From Flectonema sp. DT1601 (taxonomy: Eukaryota > Euglenozoa > Diplonemea > Diplonemida > Diplonemidae), in the NCBI GenBank assembly GCA_964019425.1, contig OZ025860.1, positions 248,001 through 312,000 of the forward strand: 64,000 bases of DNA, given 5' to 3'. The translations under genes and the position numbers were made by a program. This document shows positions 22,658 through 33,592 of the stretch, one piece after another. Numbering within the stretch: position 1 is the first letter of the stretch; each line of letters opens with the position of its first letter. Below the pieces are notes generated by a model. That model did not search any database and was not told the DNA's origin. It worked only from the letters and a program-made list of their open reading frames with translations.

Positions 22658-23009
22658 TTTTAGATAAGAGTTGGGTGGTAGTAAACTAAAGTAGCTGTGA
22701 GAGAAAACTTTTTTTAATAAATCGACACACACAAAACACAAAAAGAAAACTCATCATTCAACTGCAGTCATGTTGACCTTGTCATACTGTGAAAGGATAA
22801 CTCTGTTACTGTGAAGCAATCAAAATCAATTTGCATCCCAACGTACCGATAAAATCAGCTGGTGTTCCTAATTATGATTCGTGGGACTAGTAGTAAGCTA
22901 TGCTGGATAGGAATGCCTAATATAACTAGAAAATGATAATTACAATTTGGTAAACAAACGTTTTCGTGTAGATAATTTGCTAATATAGATGAGATTAGCT
23001 GTTAAAGGT
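22658..23009. other. Intergenic spacer
   Basis: A 352-bp gap containing the splice acceptor of the zinc-ribbon gene and unique sequence. No RNA gene was recognised. Confidence 0.5.
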
Positions 23010-24316
23010 TTAAAGCTTTGCGTTGACAACGTATCTCGGGACAGTGCTGAGAACCTTAGTAGCTTCGGCAACCATGTCGGTAACAATCTTACCAGCTGGC
23101 TCAACTGAATGAATGCCACCACACGCCTGTCCAAACATCTGAGGGAAGACTTGGTGAATAGTCGGACGTGGATTAGCCTGCTGGTCATTCTTGATTGGAA
23201 CCTTTCCAGCTTTGATGCATTCATCGATTTCTGCCTTTCTGTTTTCTTCCCAATTTCTAACATACGGAGTGAGATATGTTCTTACTGGTCTTCCCGAGTA
23301 GATTAAAGTACGAACAGTGTCACGAGACTCAGCTTGAACAAGAGATTCTCTGTGTCCCTTCTTAGCCGCTGCTTCGTTACTTGCAACGAAACGAGTTCCG
23401 ACCCAAACGGCCTTTGCTCCCAAAGACAGAGCAGCAGCCAGACCTCTTCCGTCATAAATACCTCCTGCAGCAATCACGTGAATCGGTCCTCCATGAAGAG
23501 GAGACTTTCTTCCTTTACATAAATCAACACATTGTGGAATTAACGGAAGAGTAGCAATATCACCTGAGTGACCTCCAGCCTCAGTACCCTGAGGGCAAAT
23601 CAAATCTACTCCAACATCGAGCGCTTTGTTAACGTGTTTTGGGTCACCAATCATATTCATAACAACAACACCTCCAGAGTGCAGTTTGTCTACAGCCCAC
23701 TTGGGTGGGACACCTGTTTGTTTGTTTGTTTGTTTGTTTGTTTGTTTGTTTGTTTGTTTGTTTGTTTGTTTGTTTGTTTGTTTGTTTGTTTGTTTGTTTG
23801 TTTGTTTGTTTGTTTGTTTGTTTGTTTGTTTGTTTGTTTGTTTGTTTGTTTGTTTGTTTGTTTGTTTGTTTGTTTGTTTGTTTGTTTGTTTGTTTGTTTG
23901 TTTGTTTGTTTGTTTGTTTGTGTTCCAAACAGTAGAAACAGGAACGTTAAGATATAAGAAAACATACCAATAGCACAGACGAATAGTCTTGCTCCAGACT
24001 CAATGATGATGTCAATTAGTTCGGGGAACTTTCCTTTTGTGTAATCATAGTTTGTTTTTCTTGCGTTACCACCAACTTGTGGCCAGGCCAAGTCAACTCC
24101 AAATTGAGTTTGTTTGTCTTCATGCAACTCAGCCTTCAACATCTTTATTTCCTTGCGAAGCATCTGAGGTGACATTGTGAGTCCTCCAATTGTTCCTAAC
24201 CCACCAGCATTAGACACAGCTGCTGCCAATGAGTGGGTTGAAATACCGAACATACCTGCTAACAGGATTGGGTGTTCGATTCTCAACAAGTCAGTTACTT
24301 CAGTTTTGAGCTTCAT
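23010..24316 (-). CDS. Nitronate monooxygenase (2-nitropropane dioxygenase family), one intron
   Basis: Exons 23968-24316 and 23010-23713 join in phase 1 (ATT G|GT GTC) to give 350 aa. FMN-dependent nitronate monooxygenases oxidise toxic nitronates such as propionate 3-nitronate. Family landmarks are PILLAGMFGISTHSLAAAVS and GGLGTIGG near the N-terminus, QGTEAGGHSGD in the middle and the phosphate-binding GGIYDGRGLAAALSLGA followed by VWVGTRF. Length suits the family. The 254-bp intron (23714-23967) starts GTATGT, ends CAG and consists mostly of CAAA units. A trans-splice acceptor (ATCATCACAACAG) lies 18 nt before the ATG. Without splicing the frame would run into a Lys-Gln-Thr-Asn repeat, so the domain is only complete if the intron is removed. 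Confidence 0.93.
23717..23920 (+). repeat. (TTTG)51 microsatellite inside an intron
   Basis: A perfect 204-bp run of TTTG on the plus strand, CAAA in the gene's sense. It reaches to the last bases of the nitronate monooxygenase intron, so the acceptor is simply the CAG that ends the repeat. No copy is interrupted, which implies recent expansion or active slippage. Confidence 0.98.
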
Positions 24317-24591
24317 TTTTCTAATGCTATAAATCTGTTGTGATGATTGTTAAGAATTCCATATGAGTAAGTACTGTGAGAAAAACAACACCAAATGTGA
24401 CTTGTGATTGCTGATCCTATTTAGGATTCCTGTTCTATTGTTTTTTTTTTCCCCCTTTTTTTTTTTTCTTCTTTCACCTTAAGTGGTTCATAGCATTCCT
24501 ACTGTCTCGAGGATAGGCAGAGACTTGAAGGAAGCAAAGTGTCCTTAGTGTTTGACACATAAAACAGGAACAGCCGATCGTCACGGTGATG

Positions 24592-26751
24592 CTATTCGCT
24601 GTTTCTAAACTGATCGACTCTGTCAGCTAAAGATAAGTATTGTGCAACCAGTCCTCTTCTTGCTTCACGAATCTCTTCTATTCCATCAGTTACTACTCCG
24701 TCTAAGAATAGAATCTGTTGTTGAATTAACTCTGTTAGCATTAATCTTTCTCCTCGTTTATCAGCTGCAGTGTTGAATCTGTCAGCACGTTGAACGAGGT
24801 CCTGTAGTTCGAATTCTGACACTTGGAGCATTTGTTTTGCTTCAGAACTGACATCAATTTGTTCTTCTTCGAAATCTTCCTCACCTCCCTGATCAAGTTG
24901 CATGTGTTGCATCATTGCTAACGCGTTGTTTATTTCTTGTTGATCAGGTTGTTGTTGTTCTTCATCAACCTCCTGCTGGTCTTCGAATGCTTCTTCAGGA
25001 AGGACGTCAGTCGCACCCATTTGGTCTGAAATTTGACACTCGGAGTGGTGTGCAAAGGTTGTTGACGAAACAGTTTCATTGTACTCCCTACCGAGTGGGG
25101 TACTTTGACCAGATTCATGGGCTTTAGCAACACGTTGAGCAACTGTTATGAACCATTTAACTGTTGGTCCTGACCAAAGCTCTGCTGATCTAGCGATGTA
25201 CAACTCGATAAGTTTCAACACAGCGGGAGGTGTTTTGGACAAGTCATTCAAAACTTCTTTGCTCTGTGAGAACTCATTCAACTGTTGACAACCAGTTCTA
25301 TCCTGACTTTCTGCTTTTGTTGCCTCAAGCATCTGTGGTACTAAATGAGGATACCAACGAATAGCTTGAATTAGAAGGGTGTCGGCTTCTTTTGATAATT
25401 TTTCACTTTCTTGTGATGATAACTTTTCATTGTTAGAAAGCAGCTTACTCGCTAAAGCAACTCCGAATTTAAAACCAGGAAGTTGTGACGTTTGAGACAT
25501 CCAACAGTCACTCGAACTCGAAAGCTCTTTCTGTAATGAGATCAACCACTTCCATTCACCAGATTTCAAAGCGCAATGATCCAACAATAGTACAGCATGA
25601 AAAGGATCGTATGCTTCCATGTTCCAGAGAAGTTTGCACCATTCCAATGCAGTACGAAAACAACCTCTCTTTATTAATGATGTTAGTTTATGTTTAAAAA
25701 TTAATCCGATTTCGGCATTTGGTGATGAAGCAGATGCTATAATCTGTCTACACTGATGAGAACTATTCCAACTGTAACCTGGTTGACTTCCCAGAAGGAT
25801 TCCAGCACTGTAGCAGCCAAGCTCTATCATCATCGCCGATGACGAGAAGTTTCCCATCGAGTTGTTAATTTGACTCATCTTTAGTAAGGCTCCAAAATGC
25901 CAAGGTGATCTACTTACTATGTTTGAAATCCCTTGAATGTCAACTCTGTTAACGGCTGCGTGTAGCATTATGGATACCTGTCTTCCAGCTTCAGTTTCAA
26001 CTATTGTGTATGTTCTGTTATCGCTGTTGTATTTAGCTTCGTACATTCCTGGATTTGTGTACTTTGGCCATTTGTGAGGATCAGGTTTGGCAATTTTGCA
26101 TTCAATAAACCTAGGTAGAGTTGGTGGTTTGCCAATTTGATTTCTTCTATTTCCTGGTGCTTGACCTACAGCGTGGTGTCTATCAAATTGGACTCGGTTT
26201 TCTTCATTCTCTTCACGTCGTTCTGTTGCTAAAACAGTCGTACCAAACATACGTCTGAGTTCATCATCAGCGTTAAGGTTATTATTTGAGCATTGAATTA
26301 GTCTTCCGAGATCAGTTGTTTCTTTGATAGGGGTGTGGGTTATTTTTTTAGATGATGATGATGAGCCTGCTTTTTGATCAATCTTCTTGTTATGTGCAGA
26401 TAGCAGAGCATCGATATCTTCTGAATCACTTGACTCTTCTTTAGGTTGTTGCTGTTGTTGTTGTTGCTGTTGTTGTTGCTGCTTTTTCTTCTTCTGCTGT
26501 TTTTTCTTATTATTTGAGGTTTTTACTACTTTCTTTTGAATAGGTTCATCGTCGTCATCGTCATCATCATCATCATCCTCACTATCGTTACATTCCATCA
26601 TTGCCGCCGCTGCTGCTGCAGCTTTTTTCTGCTTCTTCTTTTCTTTCTTACTATTCGGTTTCACCATCTGCGATAAATCTTCTTCTTCACTGTCAGTGTC
26701 TCGTTGCAACGCCAGGGATACTCCTTGTAGCTTCTTTAAATACCTGGACAT
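24592..26751 (-). CDS. TCF25: TCF25/Rqc1 family protein (ribosome quality control)
   Basis: A 719-aa protein of the TCF25 (NULP1) / yeast Rqc1 family. Rqc1 is a subunit of the ribosome quality control complex, acting with Ltn1 and Rqc2 on nascent chains stuck on 60S subunits. The family core is visible in SPWHFGALLKMSQINNSMG and AYDPFHAVLLLDHCALKSGEW followed by helical repeats to about residue 560. The N-terminus is typically low in complexity: an Ala run (44-50), an Asp run (57-68), Lys stretches and a Gln run (91-102), the latter three coded by short triplet repeats. The acidic C-terminal part (about 580-660) is also usual. The acceptor TTTCTATCAACAG lies about 33 nt before the ATG. Confidence 0.88.
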   Translation of the reverse strand: MSRYLKKLQGVSLALQRDTDSEEEDLSQMVKPNSKKEKKKQKKAAAAAAAMMECNDSEDDDDDDDDDDEPIQKKVVKTSNNKKKQQKKKKQQQQQQQQQQQQPKEESSDSEDIDALLSAHNKKIDQKAGSSSSSKKITHTPIKETTDLGRLIQCSNNNLNADDELRRMFGTTVLATERREENEENRVQFDRHHAVGQAPGNRRNQIGKPPTLPRFIECKIAKPDPHKWPKYTNPGMYEAKYNSDNRTYTIVETEAGRQVSIMLHAAVNRVDIQGISNIVSRSPWHFGALLKMSQINNSMGNFSSSAMMIELGCYSAGILLGSQPGYSWNSSHQCRQIIASASSPNAEIGLIFKHKLTSLIKRGCFRTALEWCKLLWNMEAYDPFHAVLLLDHCALKSGEWKWLISLQKELSSSSDCWMSQTSQLPGFKFGVALASKLLSNNEKLSSQESEKLSKEADTLLIQAIRWYPHLVPQMLEATKAESQDRTGCQQLNEFSQSKEVLNDLSKTPPAVLKLIELYIARSAELWSGPTVKWFITVAQRVAKAHESGQSTPLGREYNETVSSTTFAHHSECQISDQMGATDVLPEEAFEDQQEVDEEQQQPDQQEINNALAMMQHMQLDQGGEEDFEEEQIDVSSEAKQMLQVSEFELQDLVQRADRFNTAADKRGERLMLTELIQQQILFLDGVVTDGIEEIREARRGLVAQYLSLADRVDQFRNSE

Positions 26752-27051
26752 TTTATTGTTATATTATTTCCTTATGAGTACCTCCTGTTGATAGAAATTT
26801 TAACATAAAAAAACAACAAACAGTTTGAATAAAATAGTGGTTATAATGTAACTATTGAACCTGCTATTAAATGACTCACCCATACCCAGATATTTGCATG
26901 TTAATACACCTGAAGTATGGAACATATTTTGAATTATAGTTCACAAATAACAATAATAGTTCTCTCAACAAGCGCATACCAGGAATGGTTGCGACAAGAA
27001 AGTATTAAGAGAACATAAAAGGAAGAAGAGAGGCAGCTAGCTTTATATTTT

Positions 27052-28389
27052 TTATAATGGATCGTTTGACTTATCACTTCTCTTATCGAATACTAAGATA
27101 TCATAGAATTCCTCAATCAATACGATGGTTTCTTGTAGTGTTAGTTCCATTGTGTTAATATCGATTGCATGTTTTTGAACAAATGGAATGACGAGTTTTA
27201 AGTGAAGTTTTATGAGAGCTGTTTCGAATGAAACATCGAATAGTTTTGTTGCTTTTACTCTTGGATTTGAACCAGTTCGTGATTTCGTACCATTTTTATC
27301 AAAGTAATGCATTATGTGTCGGACAAGAGTTGGAGACATTTTATAATGTTTGAGTTCTTCTCCAACAGGTGGAGGTGTTGGAGACCAAACTTTTCGTAAA
27401 CCAGCTTTTAGTGATGGATAAGAAACATAAAGTTTCCCATCAACGATTTCACCCGCATCTGATCTGGTTGTTGATTCTACAGTCAAGGCTTCTTCAACAA
27501 AACGTTCTAACTGATCAGTTGTCAGCTCACAGTCATATACTCTTAGCATGTGTAAGTGTTCTGTGTAGATTCTCTTTTTCCTTAGTATGGAAGTTATCAG
27601 GGAATAGTTTTTGTTAATATAAATTTCAGCAACGTCTTCTTTTCGACTATACGCTGCAATACTTTGAATTGACTTGTAGTGAGGGTAAACATGATTTAGG
27701 AATTCGTTTACAGAAATGACGTGGTCAGTGACTCCACCTTCCCCATCCATTTCCATAAATGAAGAAAGCGTAATCACGACCTGTTGTACGTCTATGTTGT
27801 TCAAGAGTTCTTTTGGTGTTATATATCCAGAACAGTCGGTGTCGACTGTTGAGAATAGTTTTTTCATTCTCAGGTAGTCTCCTTTGAAAAATGATTTCTC
27901 AAGCTCGTGATTCCTCGACGTGTATTCTTGTATTTTCCTCTGATAGGATTTCGCCATCCTCCCACCAGAAACATTAATCTCATATAATAAGGTATTTCTC
28001 TTCGCAATATCAAGAATTTGTGCTGCACTGTGATTATTAACTTGATCATTTTGTGACAAATTAAGCGATGTCAACCTGGGGTGTGCTCGCACTACTTCTA
28101 ATAGCTCAGAGAGGACTTCTCCACTGAATCCTTGCTGACTGCAATTTAATTCTTCTAAATTTCTGTTTGCTTGTAGTACGTTCATTAGTGCTTTGATTCC
28201 GTCACCTAAATAGTTGTTAGAAAGGTCTAACTTTCTCATGTCAAAGCAATCAATAGTGTCGCTTAGCCTTTCTGCTAATGCGCTATTTCGTCGTATTCCA
28301 AGAGTTGAACAACATTCTGTGTAGATTGCTCTGTTTGATTTTCCTTTACAGAACAATTCAAAACCGTGGTCTTTTTCTACTGTCGTCAT
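27052..28389 (-). CDS. Leucine-rich-repeat and EF-hand protein
   Basis: A 445-aa protein. Residues of about 40-150 contain RNI-type leucine-rich repeats (RKLDLSNNYLGDGIKAL, LEELNCSQQGFSG, LTSLNLSQNDQVN). They are followed by an EF-hand with loop DTDCSGYITPKE near residue 190 and a second, degenerate one in the GEGGVTDHVISVNEFL segment. A further MHYFDKNGTKSRTG stretch near 365 looks like a relic of another hand. The combination of LRR and EF-hands is frequent in flagellate axonemal proteins, but no specific orthologue is recognised. The ATG lies 15 nt after ACAAAACTTTAG. Confidence 0.8.
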   Translation of the reverse strand: MTTVEKDHGFELFCKGKSNRAIYTECCSTLGIRRNSALAERLSDTIDCFDMRKLDLSNNYLGDGIKALMNVLQANRNLEELNCSQQGFSGEVLSELLEVVRAHPRLTSLNLSQNDQVNNHSAAQILDIAKRNTLLYEINVSGGRMAKSYQRKIQEYTSRNHELEKSFFKGDYLRMKKLFSTVDTDCSGYITPKELLNNIDVQQVVITLSSFMEMDGEGGVTDHVISVNEFLNHVYPHYKSIQSIAAYSRKEDVAEIYINKNYSLITSILRKKRIYTEHLHMLRVYDCELTTDQLERFVEEALTVESTTRSDAGEIVDGKLYVSYPSLKAGLRKVWSPTPPPVGEELKHYKMSPTLVRHIMHYFDKNGTKSRTGSNPRVKATKLFDVSFETALIKLHLKLVIPFVQKHAIDINTMELTLQETIVLIEEFYDILVFDKRSDKSNDPL

Positions 28390-29848
28390 GTTGTTGTTGT
28401 TTGACTAAAGTTTTGTCTGTTTAACTTATTGAATTAAATTATTATTATTATTTTTTTTTTGTTTTTTTAAATTCTGTTTAACATTTTTCGTTATTGTTTT
28501 TACTGGTTGTCGATGAGGGAGAAGAATTGTTAATTCTAATGATGGAAACAAAAATTTTTTTTTTTTTTTTTTTTTTGACTCGAACAGCTGATACTAGCCT
28601 GGTTCATAGTTCTGATGAGAACAAAAAAACAGCCGTTTTTACTATATTGACTGATTCTGTTGAATCAGAAATCAATGCACGACCTGGGGAAAAATTCAAA
28701 AAAAAAAATTCCCCCTCAGTTTAGTTTTCTTTTTTTTTTTTTTTTTGTACACTTCAACGAATAAAGCAGGGTACAAAACAATTTAAGGACTTACATGCAT
28801 TGACATGGAGATTTTTGTGTGTGCATTGGTAGAGAGACTCTACCGACTGTTTGCATTCCTTATTGTTATTATTATTTTCTTTTTTTTTTTTTTTTTGTGG
28901 CCTCCGATACAAAAGTATGTTAACTAAAAAAAGAGAGATTTTACTTTTTAGGCTGAAAAACAAGGAAATATTTCCTCTTTTTTTTTTTTTTTTTTTTGGT
29001 TTTGTTCCTCTTCTTCCCTTCCTCTTCCTTACACATCTTCATATTCTTTTCGTATTCTTGATTCTTCTTTTTTTTTTTTTCTTCTTTTTTTTTTTCTTTT
29101 GCAACTAGTTTTTGTTAGGGCCCCTAAGGACGCGCATTGAAAAAAGGCTAGTAGCATCAGCTACTTGGAGTTACAGCTGAAAACTGCTGTCTAACATTCG
29201 ACTGTGAAAAAAAGACCTGCTTGAGCTTCTATTTAGCTGCAGGGTTATTTTCGTGGTGAATAAGATTTCTGTTTTTTGATTTTTTTTTTTTTTTTTTTTT
29301 TCTTTTTTGGCAATCGACAAAATTCAAAAACAAAAACAAAAAAAACAAGATCTAATAACACACCTATCGCTTGGGTTCATAAAGGCCTCATTGTCAATGA
29401 ATCCCTCCTCGAATTCAAATTCGAAAATTGCGTCAGAGTAGTAAGGATCATAAAATGGATGACCTCTGTTATATTTATTATTTTTTTATTAACAAAACAT
29501 CACAACAAACAATACAACTACAAAAGATAAACCACATACGACTCATACTGCTCTTGTGGATCCCATCCCGCTTTGTGCTCTTCATTTGGTGGAGCAGTGC
29601 TGTAGTTCGCACGTTGCGTGCTTGCAACAAGCCTCCTTAATAGGGGAGCGCGGATCATTTATATATTACTGTCCTGTTGAGCCAATGAAGATAATAAACT
29701 TTACGTAATAAATGCATTAAAACCCCTTTTTTATGAAAGAACTGTATCCATCACTCAGTAGGGTGGTTGTGTGGTCACCTGTTTAAATTATTGTTGACAC
29801 TGAAGCGACTGAGAATCGGAGGAAAAAAAAAAAAAAAAAAAAAAAAAA
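28390..29848. other. Intergenic region with T-runs
   Basis: About 1.46 kb, with T-runs at 28556-28576, 28867-28896, 28979-28998, 29068-29099 and 29281-29306. No gene, tRNA or snoRNA was recognised. Short open frames here are Phe-rich by-products. Confidence 0.55.
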
Positions 29849-30589
29849 CTATATCGACAGGGCGGGTGTCTTCCTGTCTGTGGAACAACCAAAAAATGAT
29901 TTTAAATCTTGCGAAGCATACTCTTGTTTCTGATGCTCCATTGGGGCTCTTATTGAAGTTAGTTTTGATGATACGGGTAGATCGAAGAAGATGAAGAATG
30001 AAATCCCAGCAAAGAAATGCCACATTCCGTGTTTTATACGAAGATAGTCTGACCTTTCATCTAATCCTTTCACAAAGAAATATATCGCAATACAAAGAAA
30101 GAATATCGCTTTCATGAAAATTTTTAAGTCTGATTTATTTTTTAAATAGTCTGGAAGCCTTCTCTGAAAAACATATTTTGCTACAAATAATAAACTTACC
30201 GCTACTATGGGAGTGATCGTGTACGTTAAATCCCACGGACCTTTTTCTTGTCCCCAAGTAACAATTGCCATAAACATCCATCGAAGAAACTCATCAGTGC
30301 GAGGGTTATTATCCATCAGCCAAAGAATCAAAGAAACGAATGACATTATAGCGAAAACATTGTCGAGTCTGTGCCACTGACCATCGTTCATTCCGAGTAT
30401 CGGTTGTCGCAAAGCTTCTGCTGAGTGGTACATCACAGATACGAATGCTGTTGATATGCCGATCCACATCTCAAAATAGCATCCATACTTCATTAATTTC
30501 CATATAGCTGGAATACTTATAGCATTGGTACCTGCGACAATTAGTAGCTGTTGCAATCGCTCGTTTTCAGTTAAGGGAGGATAATGCAT
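29849..30589 (-). CDS. TMEM8/myomaker-like membrane protein (CREST superfamily, DUF3522)
   Basis: A 246-aa, seven-pass membrane protein. The polar signature of the CREST superfamily (alkaline ceramidase, PAQR receptor, Per1, SID-1, TMEM8) is present: Ser/His in SVMYHSAEAL, Asp in WHRLDNVFA and the paired histidines in RIKHGMWHFFAG. These residues bind a metal in ceramidases and PAQRs. Among branches it is closest in pattern to TMEM8/myomaker (DUF3522). Members are thought to be lipid hydrolases or membrane-fusion factors; the activity here is unknown. The start follows an excellent acceptor (CTTTTATTTTCCAG) by only four bases. Confidence 0.75.
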   Translation of the reverse strand: MHYPPLTENERLQQLLIVAGTNAISIPAIWKLMKYGCYFEMWIGISTAFVSVMYHSAEALRQPILGMNDGQWHRLDNVFAIMSFVSLILWLMDNNPRTDEFLRWMFMAIVTWGQEKGPWDLTYTITPIVAVSLLFVAKYVFQRRLPDYLKNKSDLKIFMKAIFFLCIAIYFFVKGLDERSDYLRIKHGMWHFFAGISFFIFFDLPVSSKLTSIRAPMEHQKQEYASQDLKSFFGCSTDRKTPALSI

Positions 30590-30729
30590 ATTCCTGGAAA
30601 ATAAAAGAGATGAGAAACTTAAACACATAATAAAACGAACACAACTATAAAAAAAAAAAAATAACGAAATGAAATCACATTCTGTAAAGAATCATTTCAA
30701 TTCATGTATAAATAACGGAAAAGAGATCT

Positions 30730-31557
30730 TTATTCTGTCTCTGCGGGTGTTTCCTCCTCAGTAACTTGTCTCATTTCAATGTTATCAGCGTCGTCTTGTT
30801 GTTTGCTAGAAGTATAGATTTCTTGTTGATCATTATTTCTAACACTCTTACCGCTGCTTTGTCGTTTAGCCGATATACTTCTGGTTAATGAACTTTTACT
30901 TCTATCGAATATTCCTTTTGCTTGGGGTGCTTTCCAATCTGTGTCTACGTTTGTTGCTAGGATGTCAGCTCGTCGTTTTCTTTGAGACTTGGCATTGCCG
31001 CCTTCATCAGATTGAGCCATCAAGTCATTTAAGGCGTCGTTGTGATCAAGAGAGATAACGCTTAAGGCTACTGAAAGGAGAGCTCCGAATACAGCCATGA
31101 AAACTTTTACTCGACCTTTGTGGATTTTATCTTCACAAGATAACTGATCGATTTCACCATAGTCGGCAACTACTGGAGAACATTTGTTTTGCTCTCCTCG
31201 TTCAAGAGCAACGTTTGTATAAAGGTAAATCGTAAGAGCTGATAGTAGCCACATTTGAAATACAAAAAAAAGACGTGTTGACATTTCTGATCGAGCTATC
31301 GCTCCATGAAATCCAAAAACGCCGGATACGACTCCGATCACTGCGGCAAACAGAGTTTGAAATTGTTTTTCACCATCGCTCGTTGCGACAAACGCAAATA
31401 TAAATACCAAAAAACACAACAACATTTCGAATATGATAAGAATTTCCATGGCTGCCTTGAGGACCCTTACACGTACCTCAGCAGAAGTTTTTCCATGGAT
31501 GATTTTATCAAGGATGGAAGGACCTTCAGCAACAGCAACACCTGGTGATTCATCCAT
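30730..31557 (-). CDS. Four-pass membrane protein, function unknown
   Basis: A 275-aa protein not recognised as any named family. Four hydrophobic segments are seen at about residues 33-60, 68-90, 98-118 and 150-170 (MEILIIFEMLLCFLVFIFAF, LFAAVIGVVSGVFGF, FVFQMWLLSALTIYLY, VKVFMAVFGALLSVALSVI). A Cys pair in the loop before the last segment (KCSPVV, LSCEDK) could form a disulphide. The C-terminal 95 residues are basic then acidic and probably cytosolic. The general plan resembles tetraspan proteins, but the tetraspanin CCG motif is absent. The ATG lies 19 nt after a TTTACAG acceptor. Confidence 0.75.
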   Translation of the reverse strand: MDESPGVAVAEGPSILDKIIHGKTSAEVRVRVLKAAMEILIIFEMLLCFLVFIFAFVATSDGEKQFQTLFAAVIGVVSGVFGFHGAIARSEMSTRLFFVFQMWLLSALTIYLYTNVALERGEQNKCSPVVADYGEIDQLSCEDKIHKGRVKVFMAVFGALLSVALSVISLDHNDALNDLMAQSDEGGNAKSQRKRRADILATNVDTDWKAPQAKGIFDRSKSSLTRSISAKRQSSGKSVRNNDQQEIYTSSKQQDDADNIEMRQVTEEETPAETE

Positions 31558-31939
31558 GGTATACAAACAACAATTACTGTAAATAAAATAAAGTACTAAA
31601 AACTATGCAAAATTCAATATTTTAAATGATAATACAAGCAAAACAAAATTGAGAAATAGAAAGAAGAAGAAAAAAAAAAAGAAAAACTAGAACTATCTGG
31701 GCATTGCAATACTTTTTATTCTATAATTCAGTCGATTGAGAAATAGATGACTTCTTGAACTGAAAAAAAAAACAAAAAAAACGGTCAGAAAGAATTAACT
31801 TTCCGTAATATTTGAGTAGCAAATAATTAAGGTTTGTAAAAACCGTAAGTTAATGTACTGCTGTGTAAATATGAGAAGTACAACAAAATGTACATCTCGG
31901 AGGGAATACCTAACTTGGCTACTATAATCAAATGAGTTA

Positions 31940-33592
31940 TTACTTTTCTTTTTTTTCAAACGATGATGGAGAGACGCTTTCATATGAGACTTTCTTTTTG
32001 GATTCCCTCTCCAACGAGGGTAGTAATTTCTTTTTACCTTCCCTTTCAGCAATATGAATATCTCTGACAGGCTCTTTGAGTGATGGAAGTCTCTTTTTAC
32101 AAGGTGTCACAGTTAGACTTTCTTCAAGTACTTGCATTCGGTCTTGGAGCTTCTGCTCAGCTGTCCAGGCGACTAAAGCTGATGACGCAAGCTTAAGTAG
32201 GGATGTATGTTCATCTCTGATAGATTCACGTTCGGTATTCAACTTGTGTTCACCATGAATAAGAGCATTGTTTAGGTTTTTTAGTAGGAAATCTCTAACT
32301 TCTAAATCCTGTACCTCCGAATTACAATTTCTTATGATCCTACTAATGTTAAGAGAGTCTGCTAACCTTCTGAATGTTAATTTCGCAATTTTCCGTTGCA
32401 GAACCAGAGCTTCCCTCATCCATAAATCAATATCCGTCTTACTAGTACTACTCAATGAAACATATCGATTACGAGGGGTAGTTGAGGGGTTGGTAGTTGT
32501 TGTTGGTCCCGTGAGGTTCTTTTTGGGAGTTTCTCGTTCGTTTGCGCGACCAAAAGCGATTCCAGGACGCGTTTTTTCAACGAAATCGTTCCAAAAACGA
32601 GGTTGGAATTCCAGTATTCCATTCATACCCGAGACAATGTGTTCGAGAACTCTGCAAACACCTGTCAGAGATCCACTGCTCATCGAAGAACTGCTATATA
32701 CTTCATCGTGTTCTCTGGCAGACTTGTCAATAAGAACTCCTGCAGAACGTAATTCTTTAACCATCGAATCATCCTTCCATAATCTACCCCTCTCACCAGG
32801 TACTGATGTTAAGCAGCCTGTCATCTTTGATATCACACAAACAACTAATCTCGCAGCAGCTATCGTTAGTTTGGTTGCATCTTTTCTCGGTTGGGATTCG
32901 CCTCCCTGTTCGTACCACTCTTCGATATCACTTGGGAAGGAGTCTTTTATATAATCAGTTATAATGCTTTCTACTTCATTCGCACATATTCGAATCTGTC
33001 CAAGAGTCTCTCTAGTTCTCTTCAAGTGGTATTTCACTGTCCCCAGAGAAGAGAGAATTCCGAGACGCTGTGAAGGTTCGAAATGTCCAAATTCTGATAA
33101 CTTATTACGGAGTTCTTCATTTTCTGACTTCACAAGTAAAAGTTCTTTAATATTATCGCTGGGTGTGTAGGTTTCAGGTATTGAGTTTGGAACCTCATCA
33201 GCAGGAATCCCACGGGTTTCCGATACTATTTTATTGTATTTCTGACGAAGGGTTTTTTCCGTCTGTCTCAAACAATCAATCTCTGTCAACATTTGAGCGT
33301 GTCGTTTTCTGTTACCCTGCAGCTTGACTTCCATCTCTGATAACATTGTTTGTTGTTTTTCTATTATTTGTCTGAACTTCTTTGTGACAGTTGATTCTCT
33401 CTTGTTACAAAGTGATAGTTGAGCATCAGATTTCTGAAGCATTTTAGTTAGCATTCGTTCCTTTTCGATGTGTTCTTTGCGTAGTTTTGATATCTCATCC
33501 GTGTCATCTCCTCCATTGTCGACTTGATTCTGTTTGAAGGCGATCACAGATTGCAGCAGTTCAAAAGACTGAGGAGCTGACGGGCAAGTCAT
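31940..33592 (-). CDS. Coiled-coil protein, function unknown
   Basis: A 550-aa protein beginning MTCPSAPQSFELLQ. Residues of about 25-180 are a strong heptad coiled coil (KEHIEKERMLTKMLQKSDAQ and following), then a mixed helical part of roughly 200-350, a Thr/Pro linker with TTTTNPSTTPRNR and a second helical block at 390-490. The C-terminus is very basic. I recognise no family. The acceptor TTCTTTTACTTAG lies 20 nt before the ATG. Coiled-coil proteins of this size are common in flagellar and basal-body structures, but this is only a general expectation. Confidence 0.72.
   Translation of the reverse strand: MTCPSAPQSFELLQSVIAFKQNQVDNGGDDTDEISKLRKEHIEKERMLTKMLQKSDAQLSLCNKRESTVTKKFRQIIEKQQTMLSEMEVKLQGNRKRHAQMLTEIDCLRQTEKTLRQKYNKIVSETRGIPADEVPNSIPETYTPSDNIKELLLVKSENEELRNKLSEFGHFEPSQRLGILSSLGTVKYHLKRTRETLGQIRICANEVESIITDYIKDSFPSDIEEWYEQGGESQPRKDATKLTIAAARLVVCVISKMTGCLTSVPGERGRLWKDDSMVKELRSAGVLIDKSAREHDEVYSSSSMSSGSLTGVCRVLEHIVSGMNGILEFQPRFWNDFVEKTRPGIAFGRANERETPKKNLTGPTTTTNPSTTPRNRYVSLSSTSKTDIDLWMREALVLQRKIAKLTFRRLADSLNISRIIRNCNSEVQDLEVRDFLLKNLNNALIHGEHKLNTERESIRDEHTSLLKLASSALVAWTAEQKLQDRMQVLEESLTVTPCKKRLPSLKEPVRDIHIAEREGKKKLLPSLERESKKKVSYESVSPSSFEKKEK

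Noticed and set aside
23568-23973. Several open frames encoding long Leu-Phe-Val-Cys or Thr-Asn-Lys-Gln repeats
   Set aside because: They are translations of the (TTTG)51 microsatellite, which lies inside an intron of the nitronate monooxygenase gene.
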